This document shows positions 16,363 through 26,690 of a stretch of DNA of 55,983 nucleotides, piece by piece. Numbering within the stretch: the first letter of the stretch is position 1; every line of letters begins with the position of its first letter. Origin of the DNA: Armatimonadota bacterium (GTDB lineage: Bacteria; Sysuimicrobiota; Sysuimicrobiia; Sysuimicrobiales; Humicultoraceae); the NCBI GenBank assembly GCA_031459715.1, contig JAVKIA010000011.1:16757-72739 (forward strand), in the 5' to 3' direction. The translations under genes and the position numbers were made by a program. The notes beneath the pieces are model-generated. The model made no database searches and was not told where the DNA came from. It saw only the letters and a list, made by a program, of their open reading frames with translations.

Positions 16363-16406
16363 CTCGAGGGTGGGCGCGTCCGAACTCGAGGGTGGGCGCG
16401 CCCGAA
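16363..16406. repeat. Two tandem 22-bp repeats upstream of trxA
   Basis: CTCGAGGGTGGGCGCGTCCGAA-type units occupy 16363-16384 and 16385-16406 and differ at one base. They lie between the TPR gene and a TATAGT (16436-16441) that may be the -10 element of trxA. A duplicated regulatory site or simple slippage are both possible. Confidence 0.6.
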
Positions 16407-16481
16407 ATAGGGTGGCTGCTGCCGGCGTTAGGGAGTATAGTGTGGGGAGATTCCAGAGACGGCAAGGAGGATCGCGTTCGA

Positions 16482-16820
16482 ATGTCTCAGCCTGTGCATG
16501 TGACGGAGCAGTCCTTCGAGCGAGAGGTCTTGCAGGCGGAGATTCCGGTGCTGGTGGATTTCTGGGCGGAGTGGTGCGCCCCATGTCGGATGATTGCGCC
16601 CATCGTTGAGGAGCTGGCCCGGGAGTACGAAGGGCGGCTGAAGGTGGCCAAGGTGGACGTCGACGACAATCAGACTCTGGCCATGAAGTTCAACATCATG
16701 AGCATTCCCACGCTGGGAATCTTCAAGCGGGGGCAGCTGGTGGAGAGAATCGTGGGCTATATGCCCAGGGCTGAGCTGAAGCGGCGCGTGGACGCTGCCC
16801 TGGGCGCCAGCGTGCGTTAG
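16482..16820 (+). CDS. trxA: Thioredoxin
   Basis: A 112-aa thioredoxin with active site WCAPC (Cys32, Cys35), VDFWAEWCAPCRMIAP context, and the cis-proline loop MSIPT. It reduces protein disulfides using electrons from thioredoxin reductase. ATG 16482 lies 11 bases after GGCAAGGAGG. In-frame upstream starts would add a non-homologous peptide. It converges on trxB, and the two stop codons overlap within the four bases TTAG. Confidence 0.95.
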   Translation: MSQPVHVTEQSFEREVLQAEIPVLVDFWAEWCAPCRMIAPIVEELAREYEGRLKVAKVDVDDNQTLAMKFNIMSIPTLGIFKRGQLVERIVGYMPRAELKRRVDAALGASVR

Positions 16821-17866
16821 CAGCCGGCCTCAGGGGCGGGGGGAGTCTTCGCCTTTTCCCCCGTCCCTGTGCGGGCCTCGGCCCTCCCCCGGGTCTCCTC
16901 CCCCCGCAGCCAGCGCTCCGCTTCGATGGCGGCCATGCAGCCGAAGGCCGCAGCGGTGAGGGCCTGGCGGTAGGTGTGGTCGTGCACCTCGCCGGCGACG
17001 AAGACTCCCTCCACACTGGACATCATCCCGCGGGTGCGCAGCAGGTACCCCTGCTCATCCATGGCCAGCTGCCCTTTGAAGATCTCCGTGTTCGGCCTGT
17101 GCCCGATGGCAATGAAGACGCCGTCGGTGCGGCGCTCGCTGAGCTCCCCGGTGATGCGGTTGCGCAGGCGCACCGCCGTCACCCTGTCGTTGCCCAGGAT
17201 ATCGGCGACCTCAGTGTTCCAGATAAAGGCGATCTTGGGGTGATGGAAGGCCCGGTCCTGCATGATCTTGCTGGCCCGCAGCTGGTCCCGCCGGTGGACC
17301 ACCGTCACCGAGCGGGCCAGGTTGGCCAGGTAGAGCGCCTCCTCCATGGCACTGTCGCCGCCGCCCACCACCATGACGTCCTGCTTGCGGAAGAAGAACC
17401 CGTCGCAGGTGGCGCACGTGGAGACCCCCCGGCCGAGGAAGCGCTCCTCCGCCGGGAGGCCCAGCATTTTCGGCCGGGCCCCGGTGGCCACGATGAGCGC
17501 GCGGGCGCGCACTTCCTGGCCGCTCTGAGTGCGGATGCGGAAGGGACGGCGGGAGAGGTCCACCTCCACGGCGTCTTCACTGATGAACTCTGCGCCCACG
17601 CGGTGCGCCTGTGCACGCATGGCCTGCATCAGGTCGGGGCCCATGATCCCTTCGGGGAAGCCGGGGAAGTTCTCCACCAGGGTGGTCAACATAAGCTGCC
17701 CCCCTGCCTCCGCGCCCTCGATGACCAGCGGCGCCAGGTTCGCCCGGGCGGCGTAGATGGCCGCGGTCAAACCGGCGCAGGCCCCGCCCAGGATGACCAG
17801 ATGGCGCTCTCCGGAGGCCTCCGCGGGCCCAAGCTGTTCGCGTGCACGGCTCATGGATCTCTTCAT
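16817..17866 (-). CDS. trxB: Thioredoxin reductase-like flavoprotein
   Basis: The 349-aa protein has the redox-active CATC in GVSTCATCDGFFFRKQ, the NADPH-binding VVGGGDSAMEEAL, and VVHRRDQLRAS, which favours NADPH. Two FAD motifs deviate: the N-terminal GxGxxG reads GGACAG (third glycine replaced by Ala, and Cys for Pro), and the C-terminal GD motif reads AGEVHDHTYRQA (Glu for Asp). ATG 17866 follows GGAGGGG. Convergent overlap with trxA supports a thioredoxin partner, though the FAD-site changes suggest a divergent subfamily. Confidence 0.9.
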   Translation of the reverse strand: MKRSMSRAREQLGPAEASGERHLVILGGACAGLTAAIYAARANLAPLVIEGAEAGGQLMLTTLVENFPGFPEGIMGPDLMQAMRAQAHRVGAEFISEDAVEVDLSRRPFRIRTQSGQEVRARALIVATGARPKMLGLPAEERFLGRGVSTCATCDGFFFRKQDVMVVGGGDSAMEEALYLANLARSVTVVHRRDQLRASKIMQDRAFHHPKIAFIWNTEVADILGNDRVTAVRLRNRITGELSERRTDGVFIAIGHRPNTEIFKGQLAMDEQGYLLRTRGMMSSVEGVFVAGEVHDHTYRQALTAAAFGCMAAIEAERWLRGEETRGRAEARTGTGEKAKTPPAPEAGC

Positions 17867-17968
17867 CCCCTCCTGCTCAATCCAACTGCCTAGCGTACCC
17901 CACTCTCCACCCTGAGGCAACGGAGGGCAAGGCCCTCGCAGCTATATTACAATATCGTTGTCAGCTCT

Positions 17969-17999
17969 CTTGACAATAATGATGTCAGGTACTTATACT
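17969..17999 (+). promoter_or_regulatory. Heat-shock promoter with HspR-like operator
   Basis: TTGACA (17970-17975) and TATACT (17994-17999) are 18 bases apart. Overlapping them is the interrupted palindrome CTTGACA-N7-TGTCAGG (17969-17989), which resembles the HAIR element bound by HspR (CTTGAGT-N7-ACTCAAG). The overlap predicts repression of hspR-hsp20-dnaK-grpE-dnaJ-clpB until heat shock. Consensus knowledge comes from Actinobacteria; binding here is inferred. Confidence 0.7.
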
Positions 18000-18044
18000 T
18001 CCAGGGCGGAGGCGTCGCCAAGGGACGCCCCCGGGGATTGTGGC

Positions 18045-18386
18045 GTGAGGGACCGGGGGGATCGACCGCTCTACGTCATCAGCATCGCAGCGGACCTGGC
18101 GGGGGTGCACCCCCGGACGCTGCGCATCTACGAGGAGAAGGGGCTGCTCTCCCCGGTGCGGCGGAACCGCATCCGCCTCTATGCCGACCGGGACATCGAG
18201 CGGGTGCGGCTGATCCGCTACCTGACCCAGGAGCTGGGGGTGAACCTGGCGGGGGTCAAGCTGCTGCTGGAAGTCTATGAGCAGCGCGAGGAAGGTCGCA
18301 GCGGCGACGCGCGCTGGAGCATCATGCGAAGATCGGTCCGGCTGCGGCATGGCGATGAGGACCTGGAACGGAAAGGAGGCAGGTAG
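18045..18386 (+). CDS. hspR: MerR-family heat-shock repressor HspR
   Basis: The MerR helix-turn-helix is clear: YVISIAADLAGVHPRTLRIYEEKGLLSPVR, then LYADRDIERVRLIRYL and ELGVNLAGVKLLLE, closest to HspR. HspR represses chaperone genes with DnaK as co-repressor. GTG 18045 was chosen because ATG codons at 17958 and 17982 lie upstream of the predicted transcript start (about 18006) and would encode a non-homologous leader. No strong ribosome-binding site precedes it. It is the first gene of the chaperone operon, three bases before hsp20. Confidence 0.85.
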   Translation: MRDRGDRPLYVISIAADLAGVHPRTLRIYEEKGLLSPVRRNRIRLYADRDIERVRLIRYLTQELGVNLAGVKLLLEVYEQREEGRSGDARWSIMRRSVRLRHGDEDLERKGGR

Positions 18387-18388
18387 CG

Positions 18389-18832
18389 ATGAGCATCAGG
18401 CGGTGGGATCCATTTGACGAACTGGCGTCTCTGCGCGAGTCCATGGAACGGCTCTTCGACGAGTTCTTCACCCGGCGACCAGGTCGGGCCCTGGCGCCTA
18501 CCGTGTGGGAGCCGGCGGTGGAGCTCTTTGAGACCGAGGACGACGTAGTTTTCCGGGCAGAAATGCCGGGCATCGACCCCAAGAGCGTGGACGTCACGGT
18601 TTCGGAGGACACGCTGGCGGTGAAGGGCGAGGCCCGCGCGGAGCATGAGCAGAAGGGGCGCAGTTACTACCGGAGGGAGCTGCGCTACGGCGCCTTCGAG
18701 CGCACCGTGACCCTGCCCGTCTCGGTGCAGTCGGACCAGGCCAAAGCCACCTTCAAGAACGGCATCCTGGAGATCCGCATGCCCAAGGCGGAGCGGGCAA
18801 AGGCCAAGACCATCAAGGTGGAGGTTGAGTAG
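18389..18832 (+). CDS. hsp20: Hsp20/alpha-crystallin small heat-shock protein
   Basis: A 147-aa protein with the alpha-crystallin domain at about residues 40-140: [28 protein letters not shown], the [21 protein letters not shown] strand region, and the closing [10 protein letters not shown] motif. It is an ATP-independent holdase that passes clients to DnaK/ClpB, both encoded downstream. GGAAAGGAGG precedes the ATG. The dnaK GTG follows two bases after the stop. Confidence 0.95.
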   Translation: MSIRRWDPFDELASLRESMERLFDEFFTRRPGRALAPTVWEPAVELFETEDDVVFRAEMPGIDPKSVDVTVSEDTLAVKGEARAEHEQKGRSYYRRELRYGAFERTVTLPVSVQSDQAKATFKNGILEIRMPKAERAKAKTIKVEVE

Positions 18833-18834
18833 TC

Positions 18835-20739
18835 GTGGGACGGGTCGTGGGTATTGACCTGGGAACCACCAACTCCGTCATCGCCACCATGGTGGGCGGT
18901 GAGGTGCAGGTGATCCCCAACGCGGAGGGCAGCCGTCTCACGCCCTCCGTGGTCGGCTTCACCAAGACGGGGGAGCGGCTGGTCGGGCAGATGGCCAAGC
19001 GCCAGGCCGTGCTCAACCCGGAGAACACCATCTACTCCATCAAACGCTTCATGGGCCGGCGCTTCAGCGAGGTGGAGACCGAGCGGCGCATGGTGCCCTA
19101 CAAGGTGGAGGAGGGTAGCAACGGGATGGCCGTGGCCCGAATCCCCGCGGCCGGCAAGACCTTTACCCCCGAGGAGATCTCCGCCATGATCCTGCAGAAG
19201 CTGAAGACGGACGCGGAGGCCTACCTGGGGGAGAAGATCACCGAGGCGGTGATCACGGTTCCGGCCTATTTCAACGACGCGCAGCGCACCGCCACCAAGA
19301 ACGCCGGGGAGATCGCCGGCCTCAAGGTGCTGCGCATCATCAACGAGCCCACCGCCTCGGCCCTGGCCTATGGCCTGGATAAGAAGGGCGCAGAGACCGT
19401 GCTGGTCTTTGACCTGGGCGGGGGCACTTTCGACGTGACCATCCTGGAGATCGGCGAGGGCGTCTTCGAGGTGAAGGCCACCAGCGGCGACACGCACCTG
19501 GGCGGCGACGACTGGGACGAGCGCATCGTCAACTGGCTGGCCGATGAGTTCCGCAAGGAGCAGGGGATCGACCTGCGCAAGGACCGCCAGGCGCTGCAGC
19601 GGCTGCGCGAGGCGGCGGAGCGGGCCAAGGTGGAGCTCTCCACCGTGGTGCAGACCACCATCAACCTGCCCTTTATCACCGCCGACGCCACCGGCCCCAA
19701 GCACCTGGACTACGTGCTCACCCGGGCCAAGCTCGAGGAGCTGACCGCCGACCTGGTGGAGCGGTGCATCGGGCCGCTGAAGCAGGCCCTCAGCGACGCC
19801 AAGATGACCGAGCGAGACCTGGACGAGGTCATCCTGGTGGGCGGCGCCACCCGTATGCCCATGATCCAGGAACTGGTACGGCGGCTCACCGGGAAGGAGC
19901 CCAACAAGGAGGTCCACCCCGACGAGGTGGTGGCCGTGGGGGCGGCGATCCAGGCGGGCGTGCTGGCCGGGCAGGTGCGCGATGTGGTCCTGCTGGACGT
20001 CACCCCGCTGTCGCTGGGCGTGGAGACCCTGGGCGGCGTGATGACCGTCCTGGTGCCGCGCAACACCACCATCCCCACCCGCAAGAGCGAGGTCTTCACC
20101 ACGGCGCAGGACGGTCAGACGCAGGTGGAGGTGCACGTCCTGCAGGGGGAGCGGCCCATGGCCCGTGACAACCGAACCCTGGGGCGCTTCATCCTGGACG
20201 GCATCCCCCCGGCGCCCCGCGGCGTGCCGCAGATCGAGGTGACCTTCGACATCGACGCCAACGGCATCCTCAACGTGGCGGCGCGGGACCGCGCCACCGG
20301 TCGGGAGCAGTCCATCAAGATCACCGGGACCTCCACCCTGGCCAAGGACGAGGTGGAGAGGATGGTCAAGGAGGCGGAGCGCTTTGCCGAGGAGGACCGA
20401 CGCAAGCGCGAGGCCGCCGAGATCCGGAACCGCGGCGACAGCGTGGCCTACCAGACGGAGCGGATGCTCAAGGAGGTGGGGCAGAAGGTCTCCGCCGACG
20501 AGCGGCAGCGCGTGGAGGCGGCGCTGAAGGAGCTGCGGGAGGCTCTGGGCACTGAGGACACTGAGCGCATCCGCCGGGCGACCGACGCGCTGCAGCAGGC
20601 CTCCTACAAGCTGGCCGAGGAGATGTACAAGGCCACAGCCGGCACTCCGGCCGGCTCGGGGAGCTCTCCCGGCGCCGGCGGCGAGACCAAGCCCGGCGAC
20701 GACGTCATCGACGCCGAGTACCGGCGGACGGATAGCTAG
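18835..20739 (+). CDS. dnaK: Chaperone protein DnaK (Hsp70)
   Basis: This 634-aa Hsp70 starts [14 protein letters not shown]. Further landmarks are [32 protein letters not shown], the interdomain linker [14 protein letters not shown] and the C-terminal [10 protein letters not shown]. It refolds client proteins with DnaJ and GrpE and in HspR systems also acts as co-repressor. The GTG start comes two bases after hsp20. Long open frames on the opposite strand here are GC-driven shadows. Confidence 0.98.
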   Translation: MGRVVGIDLGTTNSVIATMVGGEVQVIPNAEGSRLTPSVVGFTKTGERLVGQMAKRQAVLNPENTIYSIKRFMGRRFSEVETERRMVPYKVEEGSNGMAVARIPAAGKTFTPEEISAMILQKLKTDAEAYLGEKITEAVITVPAYFNDAQRTATKNAGEIAGLKVLRIINEPTASALAYGLDKKGAETVLVFDLGGGTFDVTILEIGEGVFEVKATSGDTHLGGDDWDERIVNWLADEFRKEQGIDLRKDRQALQRLREAAERAKVELSTVVQTTINLPFITADATGPKHLDYVLTRAKLEELTADLVERCIGPLKQALSDAKMTERDLDEVILVGGATRMPMIQELVRRLTGKEPNKEVHPDEVVAVGAAIQAGVLAGQVRDVVLLDVTPLSLGVETLGGVMTVLVPRNTTIPTRKSEVFTTAQDGQTQVEVHVLQGERPMARDNRTLGRFILDGIPPAPRGVPQIEVTFDIDANGILNVAARDRATGREQSIKITGTSTLAKDEVERMVKEAERFAEEDRRKREAAEIRNRGDSVAYQTERMLKEVGQKVSADERQRVEAALKELREALGTEDTERIRRATDALQQASYKLAEEMYKATAGTPAGSGSSPGAGGETKPGDDVIDAEYRRTDS

Positions 20740-20762
20740 CCGCCGGCCGTTGAGGTAAAGAG

Positions 20763-21383
20763 ATGACCGAGCGCAAAGCCAGGCCCGTCAACGGCGAGGC
20801 GGAGGAGCCGCTGGCCGTGGGTACGCCTGAGGTCCCCCAGGCGCCGGCCGGGGAAGCAGGCCAGGCGGCGCCAGCCGGCGGGGAGGAAGTGGCAGGGACC
20901 GCCGTCCCCACCGTGGAGGAGCTGACGGCGGAGCTGGCGCGGTATAAGGCGGAGGCGGAGCAGCACTGGCAGCAGTTTCTTCACGCCGCCGCCGACCTGG
21001 AGAACTACAAGAAGCAGGCGGCCCGGGCGCGGGAGGAAGCGGTGGAGCGGACCCGCCGCGCCATGCTGGCCGTGATCCTCTCGGTGGTGGACAACATCGA
21101 GCGGGCGCTGGAGTACAGCGGGCAGAGCGACGCTGCGGCTTCCATCGTTGAGGGGATCCGGATGACGCACCGCCAGGTGCTCGAGCTGCTGGCGAACATG
21201 GGGGTGCGGCCGTTCGAGACGGTGGGGAAGCCGTTCGACGCCCGCTACCACGACGCGGTGGAAGTGGTGTCCGCCTCCGCCGAGCACCCCAGCGGGACGG
21301 TGGTGGCGGAGGTGCAGCGCGGCTACCTCATCGGCGACGAGGTCTTGCGGCCCGCTCGCGTGCGGGTGGCGCGGGAGGGGTAA
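20763..21383 (+). CDS. grpE: Nucleotide exchange factor GrpE
   Basis: 206 aa. The first 55 residues are Ala/Gly/Pro-rich and probably disordered. A long coiled coil follows (VEELTAELARYKAEAEQHWQQFLHAAADLENYKKQ), and a C-terminal beta-wing domain ends VVAEVQRGYLIGDEVLRPARVRVA, the GrpE signature. It releases ADP from DnaK. It sits between dnaK and dnaJ in the heat-shock operon. Confidence 0.95.
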   Translation: MTERKARPVNGEAEEPLAVGTPEVPQAPAGEAGQAAPAGGEEVAGTAVPTVEELTAELARYKAEAEQHWQQFLHAAADLENYKKQAARAREEAVERTRRAMLAVILSVVDNIERALEYSGQSDAAASIVEGIRMTHRQVLELLANMGVRPFETVGKPFDARYHDAVEVVSASAEHPSGTVVAEVQRGYLIGDEVLRPARVRVAREG

Positions 21384-21407
21384 CCGGAGCCGCCGGGGCT
21401 GGTGGGG

Positions 21408-22388
21408 ATGGAGTTCAAGGACTACTACCGGATCCTGGGCGTGGAGCCCACGGCGGACGCCAAGACTATCAGCCGGGCCTACAAGCGCCTCGCCCGCCAG
21501 TACCACCCCGACGTGAACAAGGCAGCCGGAGCGGAGGAGCGGTTTAAGGAGATCAACGAGGCCTACCAGGTGCTGGGCGACGCGCAGAAGCGAGCGCGTT
21601 ACGACCAGATCTACGAGGCCTACCGCCGCGGCGGAGTGCACTGGCAGGAGCTCTTTCGTGGCGTCCCCGGCGGGTGGGCGCAGGCGCCCGGGGGATTCAC
21701 CGTCACCATCGAGGAAGGAAACCTGGAGGATTTGCTCGGGTTCAGCGACTTCTTCCGCCAGTTCTTCGGTGGAGGCGCGGTCTCCGCCGCGCGAGGGCGG
21801 GGCAGCCGGGGCGGTCCAGTCGGCGTGGAGGAGTTGCTGCGGCAGGCGGCCGGCAGCTCCAGGACCGAGCCGGCGGCTGAAGCGTCGCTGGAGATCTCCC
21901 TGGAAGAGGCCTTCCGCGGCGCGCAGAAATCGGTAACGCTGCGGCTGGACGGGAGGTCCCGGCGGCTTGACGTCACCATTCCCAGAGGCATCCGCAGCGG
22001 GCAGAAGATCCGCCTGCCGGGCGCCCTGGACGGCAGCGACGTCTACCTCACGGTGACCGTGCGCCCGCACGCGCTATTTGTGCGGCAGGGAGATGACGTG
22101 CAGGTGGAGGTGCCGGTGGCGCTGACCGAGGCGCTGCTCGGTGCGGAGATAGAGGTGCCCACGCTGGAAGGGAAGGTCTCCATGAAGATCCCAGCGGAGA
22201 CGCAGAACGGGCAAACCTTCCGCCTGCGCGGCCTGGGCATGCCCCGGCCGGGGGGAGGTCGGGGCGACCAATTGGTCCGGGTGAAAGTGGTCCTGCCCGT
22301 TCGCCTGAGCGAGCAGGAGCGGCGGGTCTTCGAGGAGATGCGACAGCGCCGCCGGGAGAATCCCCGGGAGTCCCTGGGGCTGAAGTAG
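21408..22388 (+). CDS. dnaJ: DnaJ/CbpA-type J-domain co-chaperone
   Basis: Residues 1-70 are a J domain ([37 protein letters not shown] present). A Gly-rich linker follows, then the two C-terminal beta-barrel client-binding domains ([18 protein letters not shown] ... [23 protein letters not shown]). The CxxCxGxG zinc repeats of type I DnaJ are absent, so it is a type II or CbpA-like protein. ATG 21408 was preferred over GTG 21402. It stimulates the DnaK ATPase; being the only J protein in the operon, it is probably the main DnaK partner. Confidence 0.93.
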   Translation: MEFKDYYRILGVEPTADAKTISRAYKRLARQYHPDVNKAAGAEERFKEINEAYQVLGDAQKRARYDQIYEAYRRGGVHWQELFRGVPGGWAQAPGGFTVTIEEGNLEDLLGFSDFFRQFFGGGAVSAARGRGSRGGPVGVEELLRQAAGSSRTEPAAEASLEISLEEAFRGAQKSVTLRLDGRSRRLDVTIPRGIRSGQKIRLPGALDGSDVYLTVTVRPHALFVRQGDDVQVEVPVALTEALLGAEIEVPTLEGKVSMKIPAETQNGQTFRLRGLGMPRPGGGRGDQLVRVKVVLPVRLSEQERRVFEEMRQRRRENPRESLGLK

Positions 22389-22416
22389 CCTGGCGGGGCG
22401 AAGGAGCTGGACGGCC

Positions 22417-25044
22417 ATGGCCATGCGTTTTGACCGGTTGACGGAGAAGGCGCAGGAGGCGCTGCTGGCGGCGCAGGAGCAGGCGCGGGCCCGGGGGCAC
22501 CAGCAGGTGGATGTGGAGCACGTGCTCCTGGCGCTGCTGGACCAGCCCGAGGGCGTCGTCCCTCGCGTGATCGCCCGCCTGGGGACGGATCCTCGCATCC
22601 TGCGCACCCGGCTGGACGCGGAGCTGGAGCGGCGGCCCCGGGTCGTCGGCGCACCGGCCGGGGAAGGGCTGTTCATCACCCCTCGGCTGCAGCGGGTCCT
22701 GCACGGCGCGCAGGAGGAGGCCCAGAGGCTCAGCGATGAGTACGTGAGCACCGAGCATCTCCTCCTAGCGGCGGTGCGGGAGGAGGGCGACGCTGCGGCC
22801 CGCACCCTGCGCGAGGCGGGGGTTACCTCTGAGGGGATCTACCGCGTGCTGCAGGAGGTGCGGGGGCACCAGCGGGTCACCGACCCCAACCCCGAGTCCA
22901 AGTACCAGGTGCTGGAGCGGTACGGGCGGGAGCTGACCGCGCTGGCGGCCCAGGGCAAGCTGGACCCGGTGATCGGGCGGGACGACGAGATCCGCCGCGT
23001 CATCCAGGTGCTCTCCCGGCGGACGAAGAACAACCCTGTCCTCATCGGCGACCCCGGGGTGGGCAAGACAGCCATCGTCGAGGGGCTGGCGCAGCGCATC
23101 GTGCGCAAGGACGTCCCCGAGGGGCTGAAGGACAAACGCATCTTCCAGCTGGACATGGGCGCGCTGCTGGCGGGGACCAAGTACCGGGGGGAGTTCGAGG
23201 ATCGGCTGAAGGCGGTGCTCAAGGAGATCGCCGAGTCCCAGGGGGGCATCATCCTCTTCATTGACGAGCTGCACACCGTGGTGGGGGCCGGCGCCGCCGA
23301 GGGGGCCATCGACGCGGCCAACATGCTCAAACCCATGCTGGCCCGGGGGGAGCTGCACACCATCGGGGCCACCACCCTGGACGAGTACCGCAAGCACGTG
23401 GAGAAGGACGCCGCTCTGGAACGGCGTTTCCAGCCCGTGTTCGTGGACGAGCCCTCGGTGGAGGACACCATCTCCATCCTCCGCGGCCTGAAGGAGCGCT
23501 ACGAAGTGCACCACGGGGTGCGCATCACCGACGCGGCGGTCATCGCCGCAGCCACCCTCTCGCACCGCTACATCACCGAGCGCTTCCTACCCGACAAGGC
23601 CATCGACCTCATTGACGAGGCGGCGGCACGCCTACGCACGGAGATCGACAGCAAGCCGGCGGAGCTGGACGAGGTAGACCGGCGGATCATGCAGCTGGAG
23701 ATCGAGCGCGAGGCCTTGCGCCGCGAGTCCGATGCCAGCAGCCGGGAGCGTCTGGAGCGCCTGGAGGAGGAGCTGGCGGAGCTGCGCCGCCAGTCCGAGG
23801 AGCTGCGCGCGCAGTGGGAGGAGGAGAAGCGGGCGATTCAGGCCATCCGGGAGACCAAGCAGCGGATCGAGGAGGCCCGCCGGCAGATCGAGGATGCCGA
23901 GCGCAAGGCCGATCTGGAAGCGGCGGCGCGGCTGCGCTACGGGACCGTGCCCGACCTGCAGAAGCAGCTGGCCGCTCAGGAGGCCAAGCTGCGGGAGATC
24001 CAGCAGGGACGGCGGCTTCTCAAAGAGGAGGTGGAGCCGGAGGACATCGCCGAGGTCGTCTCCCGCTGGACGGGGATCCCGGTGACCCGGCTGATGGAAG
24101 GTGAGATGGCCAAGCTGCTCCACCTGGAGGAGCGGCTGCACCAGCGCATCATCGGCCAGGATGAGGCGGTGCAGGCGGTTGCCGACGCCATCCGCCGGGC
24201 CCGCGCCGGCCTCAAGGACCCGCGCCGGCCCATCGGCTCCTTCCTCTTCCTGGGCCCCACCGGGGTGGGCAAGACGGAGCTGGCGCGTGCGCTGGCCGCC
24301 CTGCTCTTCGACGACGAGGAGGCCATGGTCCGCTTGGACATGTCGGAGTACCAGGAGCGGCACACCGTCAGCCGGCTGATCGGCGCTCCCCCGGGCTACG
24401 TGGGCTACGAGGAGGGCGGACAGCTCACCGAGGCGGTGCGCCGCCGCCCCTACCGCGTGGTCCTCTTCGACGAGGTGGAAAAGGCGCATACCGACGTTTT
24501 CAACGTCCTCCTGCAAATTATGGAGGACGGACGCCTGACCGACGGCCACGGCCGCACCGTGGACTTTAAGAACACCGTGGTCATCATGACCAGCAACATC
24601 GGCGGCCGCTACCTGCAGCGGCTGGAGCCCGGGCAGGAGGCGCAGTTCCAGATGGCTCGCATCCAGGTGCTGGACGACGTGCGCAAGGCCTTCCGCCCGG
24701 AGTTCCTCAACCGCATCGACGAGATCATCGTCTTCCGCCCCCTGGGCCTGGAGGAGCTGCGGCAGATCGTGGACCTGCAGCTGGGCGACCTGCGGCGGCG
24801 GCTGGCCGCGGAGAAGATCGGCCTGGAGGTGACCGCCGCGGCCCGGGACTACCTGGCGCGCGAGGGCTACAACCCCGACTTCGGCGCCCGCCCGCTGCGC
24901 CGGCTGATCCAGCGGGCGGTGGAGAATGCCCTGGCCAGGCGCATCCTGGCCGGCGAGCTGCGCGAAGGGGACCTGGCCGTGGTAGACTTCCAGCGAGGCG
25001 AGCTGATCATCGAACGGCGCACGCCGGTGGGCGCCGAGGCGTAA
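22417..25044 (+). CDS. clpB: ATP-dependent disaggregase ClpB
   Basis: An 875-aa Hsp100 protein. The N-domain spans about 1-150 ([19 protein letters not shown]). AAA1 has Walker [10 protein letters not shown] (about residue 210). A coiled-coil middle domain spans about 400-540 ([21 protein letters not shown]). AAA2 has Walker [10 protein letters not shown] (about 613) with [41 protein letters not shown]. The middle domain and the lack of an IGF/L loop identify ClpB rather than ClpC/ClpA. It extracts proteins from aggregates with DnaK. It closes the hspR operon. Confidence 0.97.
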   Translation: MAMRFDRLTEKAQEALLAAQEQARARGHQQVDVEHVLLALLDQPEGVVPRVIARLGTDPRILRTRLDAELERRPRVVGAPAGEGLFITPRLQRVLHGAQEEAQRLSDEYVSTEHLLLAAVREEGDAAARTLREAGVTSEGIYRVLQEVRGHQRVTDPNPESKYQVLERYGRELTALAAQGKLDPVIGRDDEIRRVIQVLSRRTKNNPVLIGDPGVGKTAIVEGLAQRIVRKDVPEGLKDKRIFQLDMGALLAGTKYRGEFEDRLKAVLKEIAESQGGIILFIDELHTVVGAGAAEGAIDAANMLKPMLARGELHTIGATTLDEYRKHVEKDAALERRFQPVFVDEPSVEDTISILRGLKERYEVHHGVRITDAAVIAAATLSHRYITERFLPDKAIDLIDEAAARLRTEIDSKPAELDEVDRRIMQLEIEREALRRESDASSRERLERLEEELAELRRQSEELRAQWEEEKRAIQAIRETKQRIEEARRQIEDAERKADLEAAARLRYGTVPDLQKQLAAQEAKLREIQQGRRLLKEEVEPEDIAEVVSRWTGIPVTRLMEGEMAKLLHLEERLHQRIIGQDEAVQAVADAIRRARAGLKDPRRPIGSFLFLGPTGVGKTELARALAALLFDDEEAMVRLDMSEYQERHTVSRLIGAPPGYVGYEEGGQLTEAVRRRPYRVVLFDEVEKAHTDVFNVLLQIMEDGRLTDGHGRTVDFKNTVVIMTSNIGGRYLQRLEPGQEAQFQMARIQVLDDVRKAFRPEFLNRIDEIIVFRPLGLEELRQIVDLQLGDLRRRLAAEKIGLEVTAAARDYLAREGYNPDFGARPLRRLIQRAVENALARRILAGELREGDLAVVDFQRGELIIERRTPVGAEA

Positions 25045-25115
25045 CGCAGGCTAGGATCCCCGAGGCCTCCTGCCGAGTTCCTGACGCGCACCCCCGCGGG
25101 TGGAGGAGGCGCATT

Positions 25116-26618
25116 GTGCTGGAAGTGATCGTCTTCACAAGCGGCGGTGTGCTCCTGGCGCTGGAGATCGTGGCCAGCCGGGTCCTGGCTCCGTTCTTCG
25201 GGAACTCCGTGTACGTCTGGGGCAGCCTGATCGGTGTCTTCCTGGCGGGGCTCAGCCTGGGCTACCTGGTGGGCGGCCGGGTGGCCGACTACCGGCCGTC
25301 GCCCGCCCTTTTCAGCGCCCTGGTCTTCCTGGCCGGCGCGCTGACCTTTCCTATTCCCCTTCTCTCCCGCCAGGTGATGCAGGCGCTGGTGCTGGCGGAT
25401 GCGGGTCCGCGGGCCGGCCCGCTGGCAGCGGCGACCATCCTCTTCTTCCTGCCCACCGTGGTAATGGGGATGGTCTCCCCCTTCGCCGTCCGCCTGCGGG
25501 CGCGCACTGTGAGTACGGTGGGCAACGTGGCTGGTGTGCTGTACGCCCTCTCCACACTGGGTTCCATCAGCGGCGCGCTGGTCGCCGCCTTCGTCCTCCT
25601 CAATGCCTTCGGCGTGCGCAGCATCATCCACGGTCTGGGGGTGGCTATGATGGTCCTGGCCGCCGCCGGGCTCCTGGTGGCGCGGCGCCGTCCGGCGGCG
25701 GCCGCGGCCGGGCTGGCGGTGGTGCTGGCCACGGCGGGCGCGGCGGCCGCGTGGGCCGACCCGGGGGCACCGGTGGTTTTCGAGCGCGACACCGTCTACC
25801 ACAGAATCAGCGTCTCCGACGAAGGGGGCGTCCGTTACCTGCGGCTGGACAACTACTGGCAGAGTGCCCTCGACCTGGAGAATCCGGAGCGGGAGGTCTT
25901 CCAGTACAGCACCTACATGCACCTGCCCGTGGCCCTCATGCCGCGGGCCCTGGAGCATGGCCGGGTGCGCGTGGCCATGATCGGGCTGGGCGGCGGAACG
26001 GTTCCGCGCCGCTACCTGCGCGAGTACCCCTGGGTGGAGGTGGACGTGGCGGAGCTGGATCCCGCTGTGGTGGAGACAGCGCGACGCTGGTTTGGGCTGC
26101 CGGCCAGCCGCCGGCTGCGGGTGGTGGCGGAGGACGGCCGGATCTTCCTGCTGCGCTCCCCGCAGCGCTTCCACATCATCCTGCTGGATGCCTACCTGAT
26201 CGACACCATCCCCTTCCACCTGGCGACGCGCGAGTTCTTCGAGCTGGCCGCGACGCGGCTGGCGCCCGGCGGTGTCGTAGCCAGCAACGTGATCGGGGCG
26301 CTGGAGGGCGGGAGCAGTCGGCTCTTCCGGGCGATCTACAAGACCTTTCGCGCTGTCTTCCCCACCGTGTACGTCTTTCCGGTGGGGTACGGCGGCCTTG
26401 GCAGCCCGGAGCTCCTGCGCAACATCATTATCGTCGGGACCGCGGAACCGCCGCTGTCCCCGCAGCAGGTCCTGGGGCGGGCCAGGGTGGTGTCTGCGCA
26501 CGTGGAAGGACTGGCGGAGGCGGCGGCGGCCCTCTACACGGCTCCGATCCGCACCGACGACGTGCCGCTGCTCACCGACGACTTCGCGCCGGTGGACGCT
26601 CTGGTCTCGGGGCGGTAG
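25116..26618 (+). CDS. Membrane-fused spermidine-synthase-like protein
   Basis: 500 aa. Residues 1-220 contain about seven hydrophobic segments. Residues 225-500 form a Rossmann methyltransferase-like domain with VAMIGLGGGTVPRRY, VEVDVAELDPAVVETARR and the FHIILLDAY motif, typical of fused MFS/spermidine synthases. Some relatives make polyamines from decarboxylated SAM, but many fused forms lack proven activity, so the substrate is uncertain. The GTG start lies behind GGTGGAGGAGG. It follows clpB by 71 bases, possibly as a separate unit. Confidence 0.8.
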   Translation: MLEVIVFTSGGVLLALEIVASRVLAPFFGNSVYVWGSLIGVFLAGLSLGYLVGGRVADYRPSPALFSALVFLAGALTFPIPLLSRQVMQALVLADAGPRAGPLAAATILFFLPTVVMGMVSPFAVRLRARTVSTVGNVAGVLYALSTLGSISGALVAAFVLLNAFGVRSIIHGLGVAMMVLAAAGLLVARRRPAAAAAGLAVVLATAGAAAAWADPGAPVVFERDTVYHRISVSDEGGVRYLRLDNYWQSALDLENPEREVFQYSTYMHLPVALMPRALEHGRVRVAMIGLGGGTVPRRYLREYPWVEVDVAELDPAVVETARRWFGLPASRRLRVVAEDGRIFLLRSPQRFHIILLDAYLIDTIPFHLATREFFELAATRLAPGGVVASNVIGALEGGSSRLFRAIYKTFRAVFPTVYVFPVGYGGLGSPELLRNIIIVGTAEPPLSPQQVLGRARVVSAHVEGLAEAAAALYTAPIRTDDVPLLTDDFAPVDALVSGR

Positions 26619-26690
26619 CCTGGCGCACCCGTCGGCCTCCAGATGCTGGGGGTTATGGAGCATCGGCCCTGTGGCAGCCGGGGATGGACG

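Noticed and set aside
18685-20136. Minus-strand frame opposite dnaK
   Set aside because: Typical His/Gly/Leu-rich shadow of the well-conserved dnaK.
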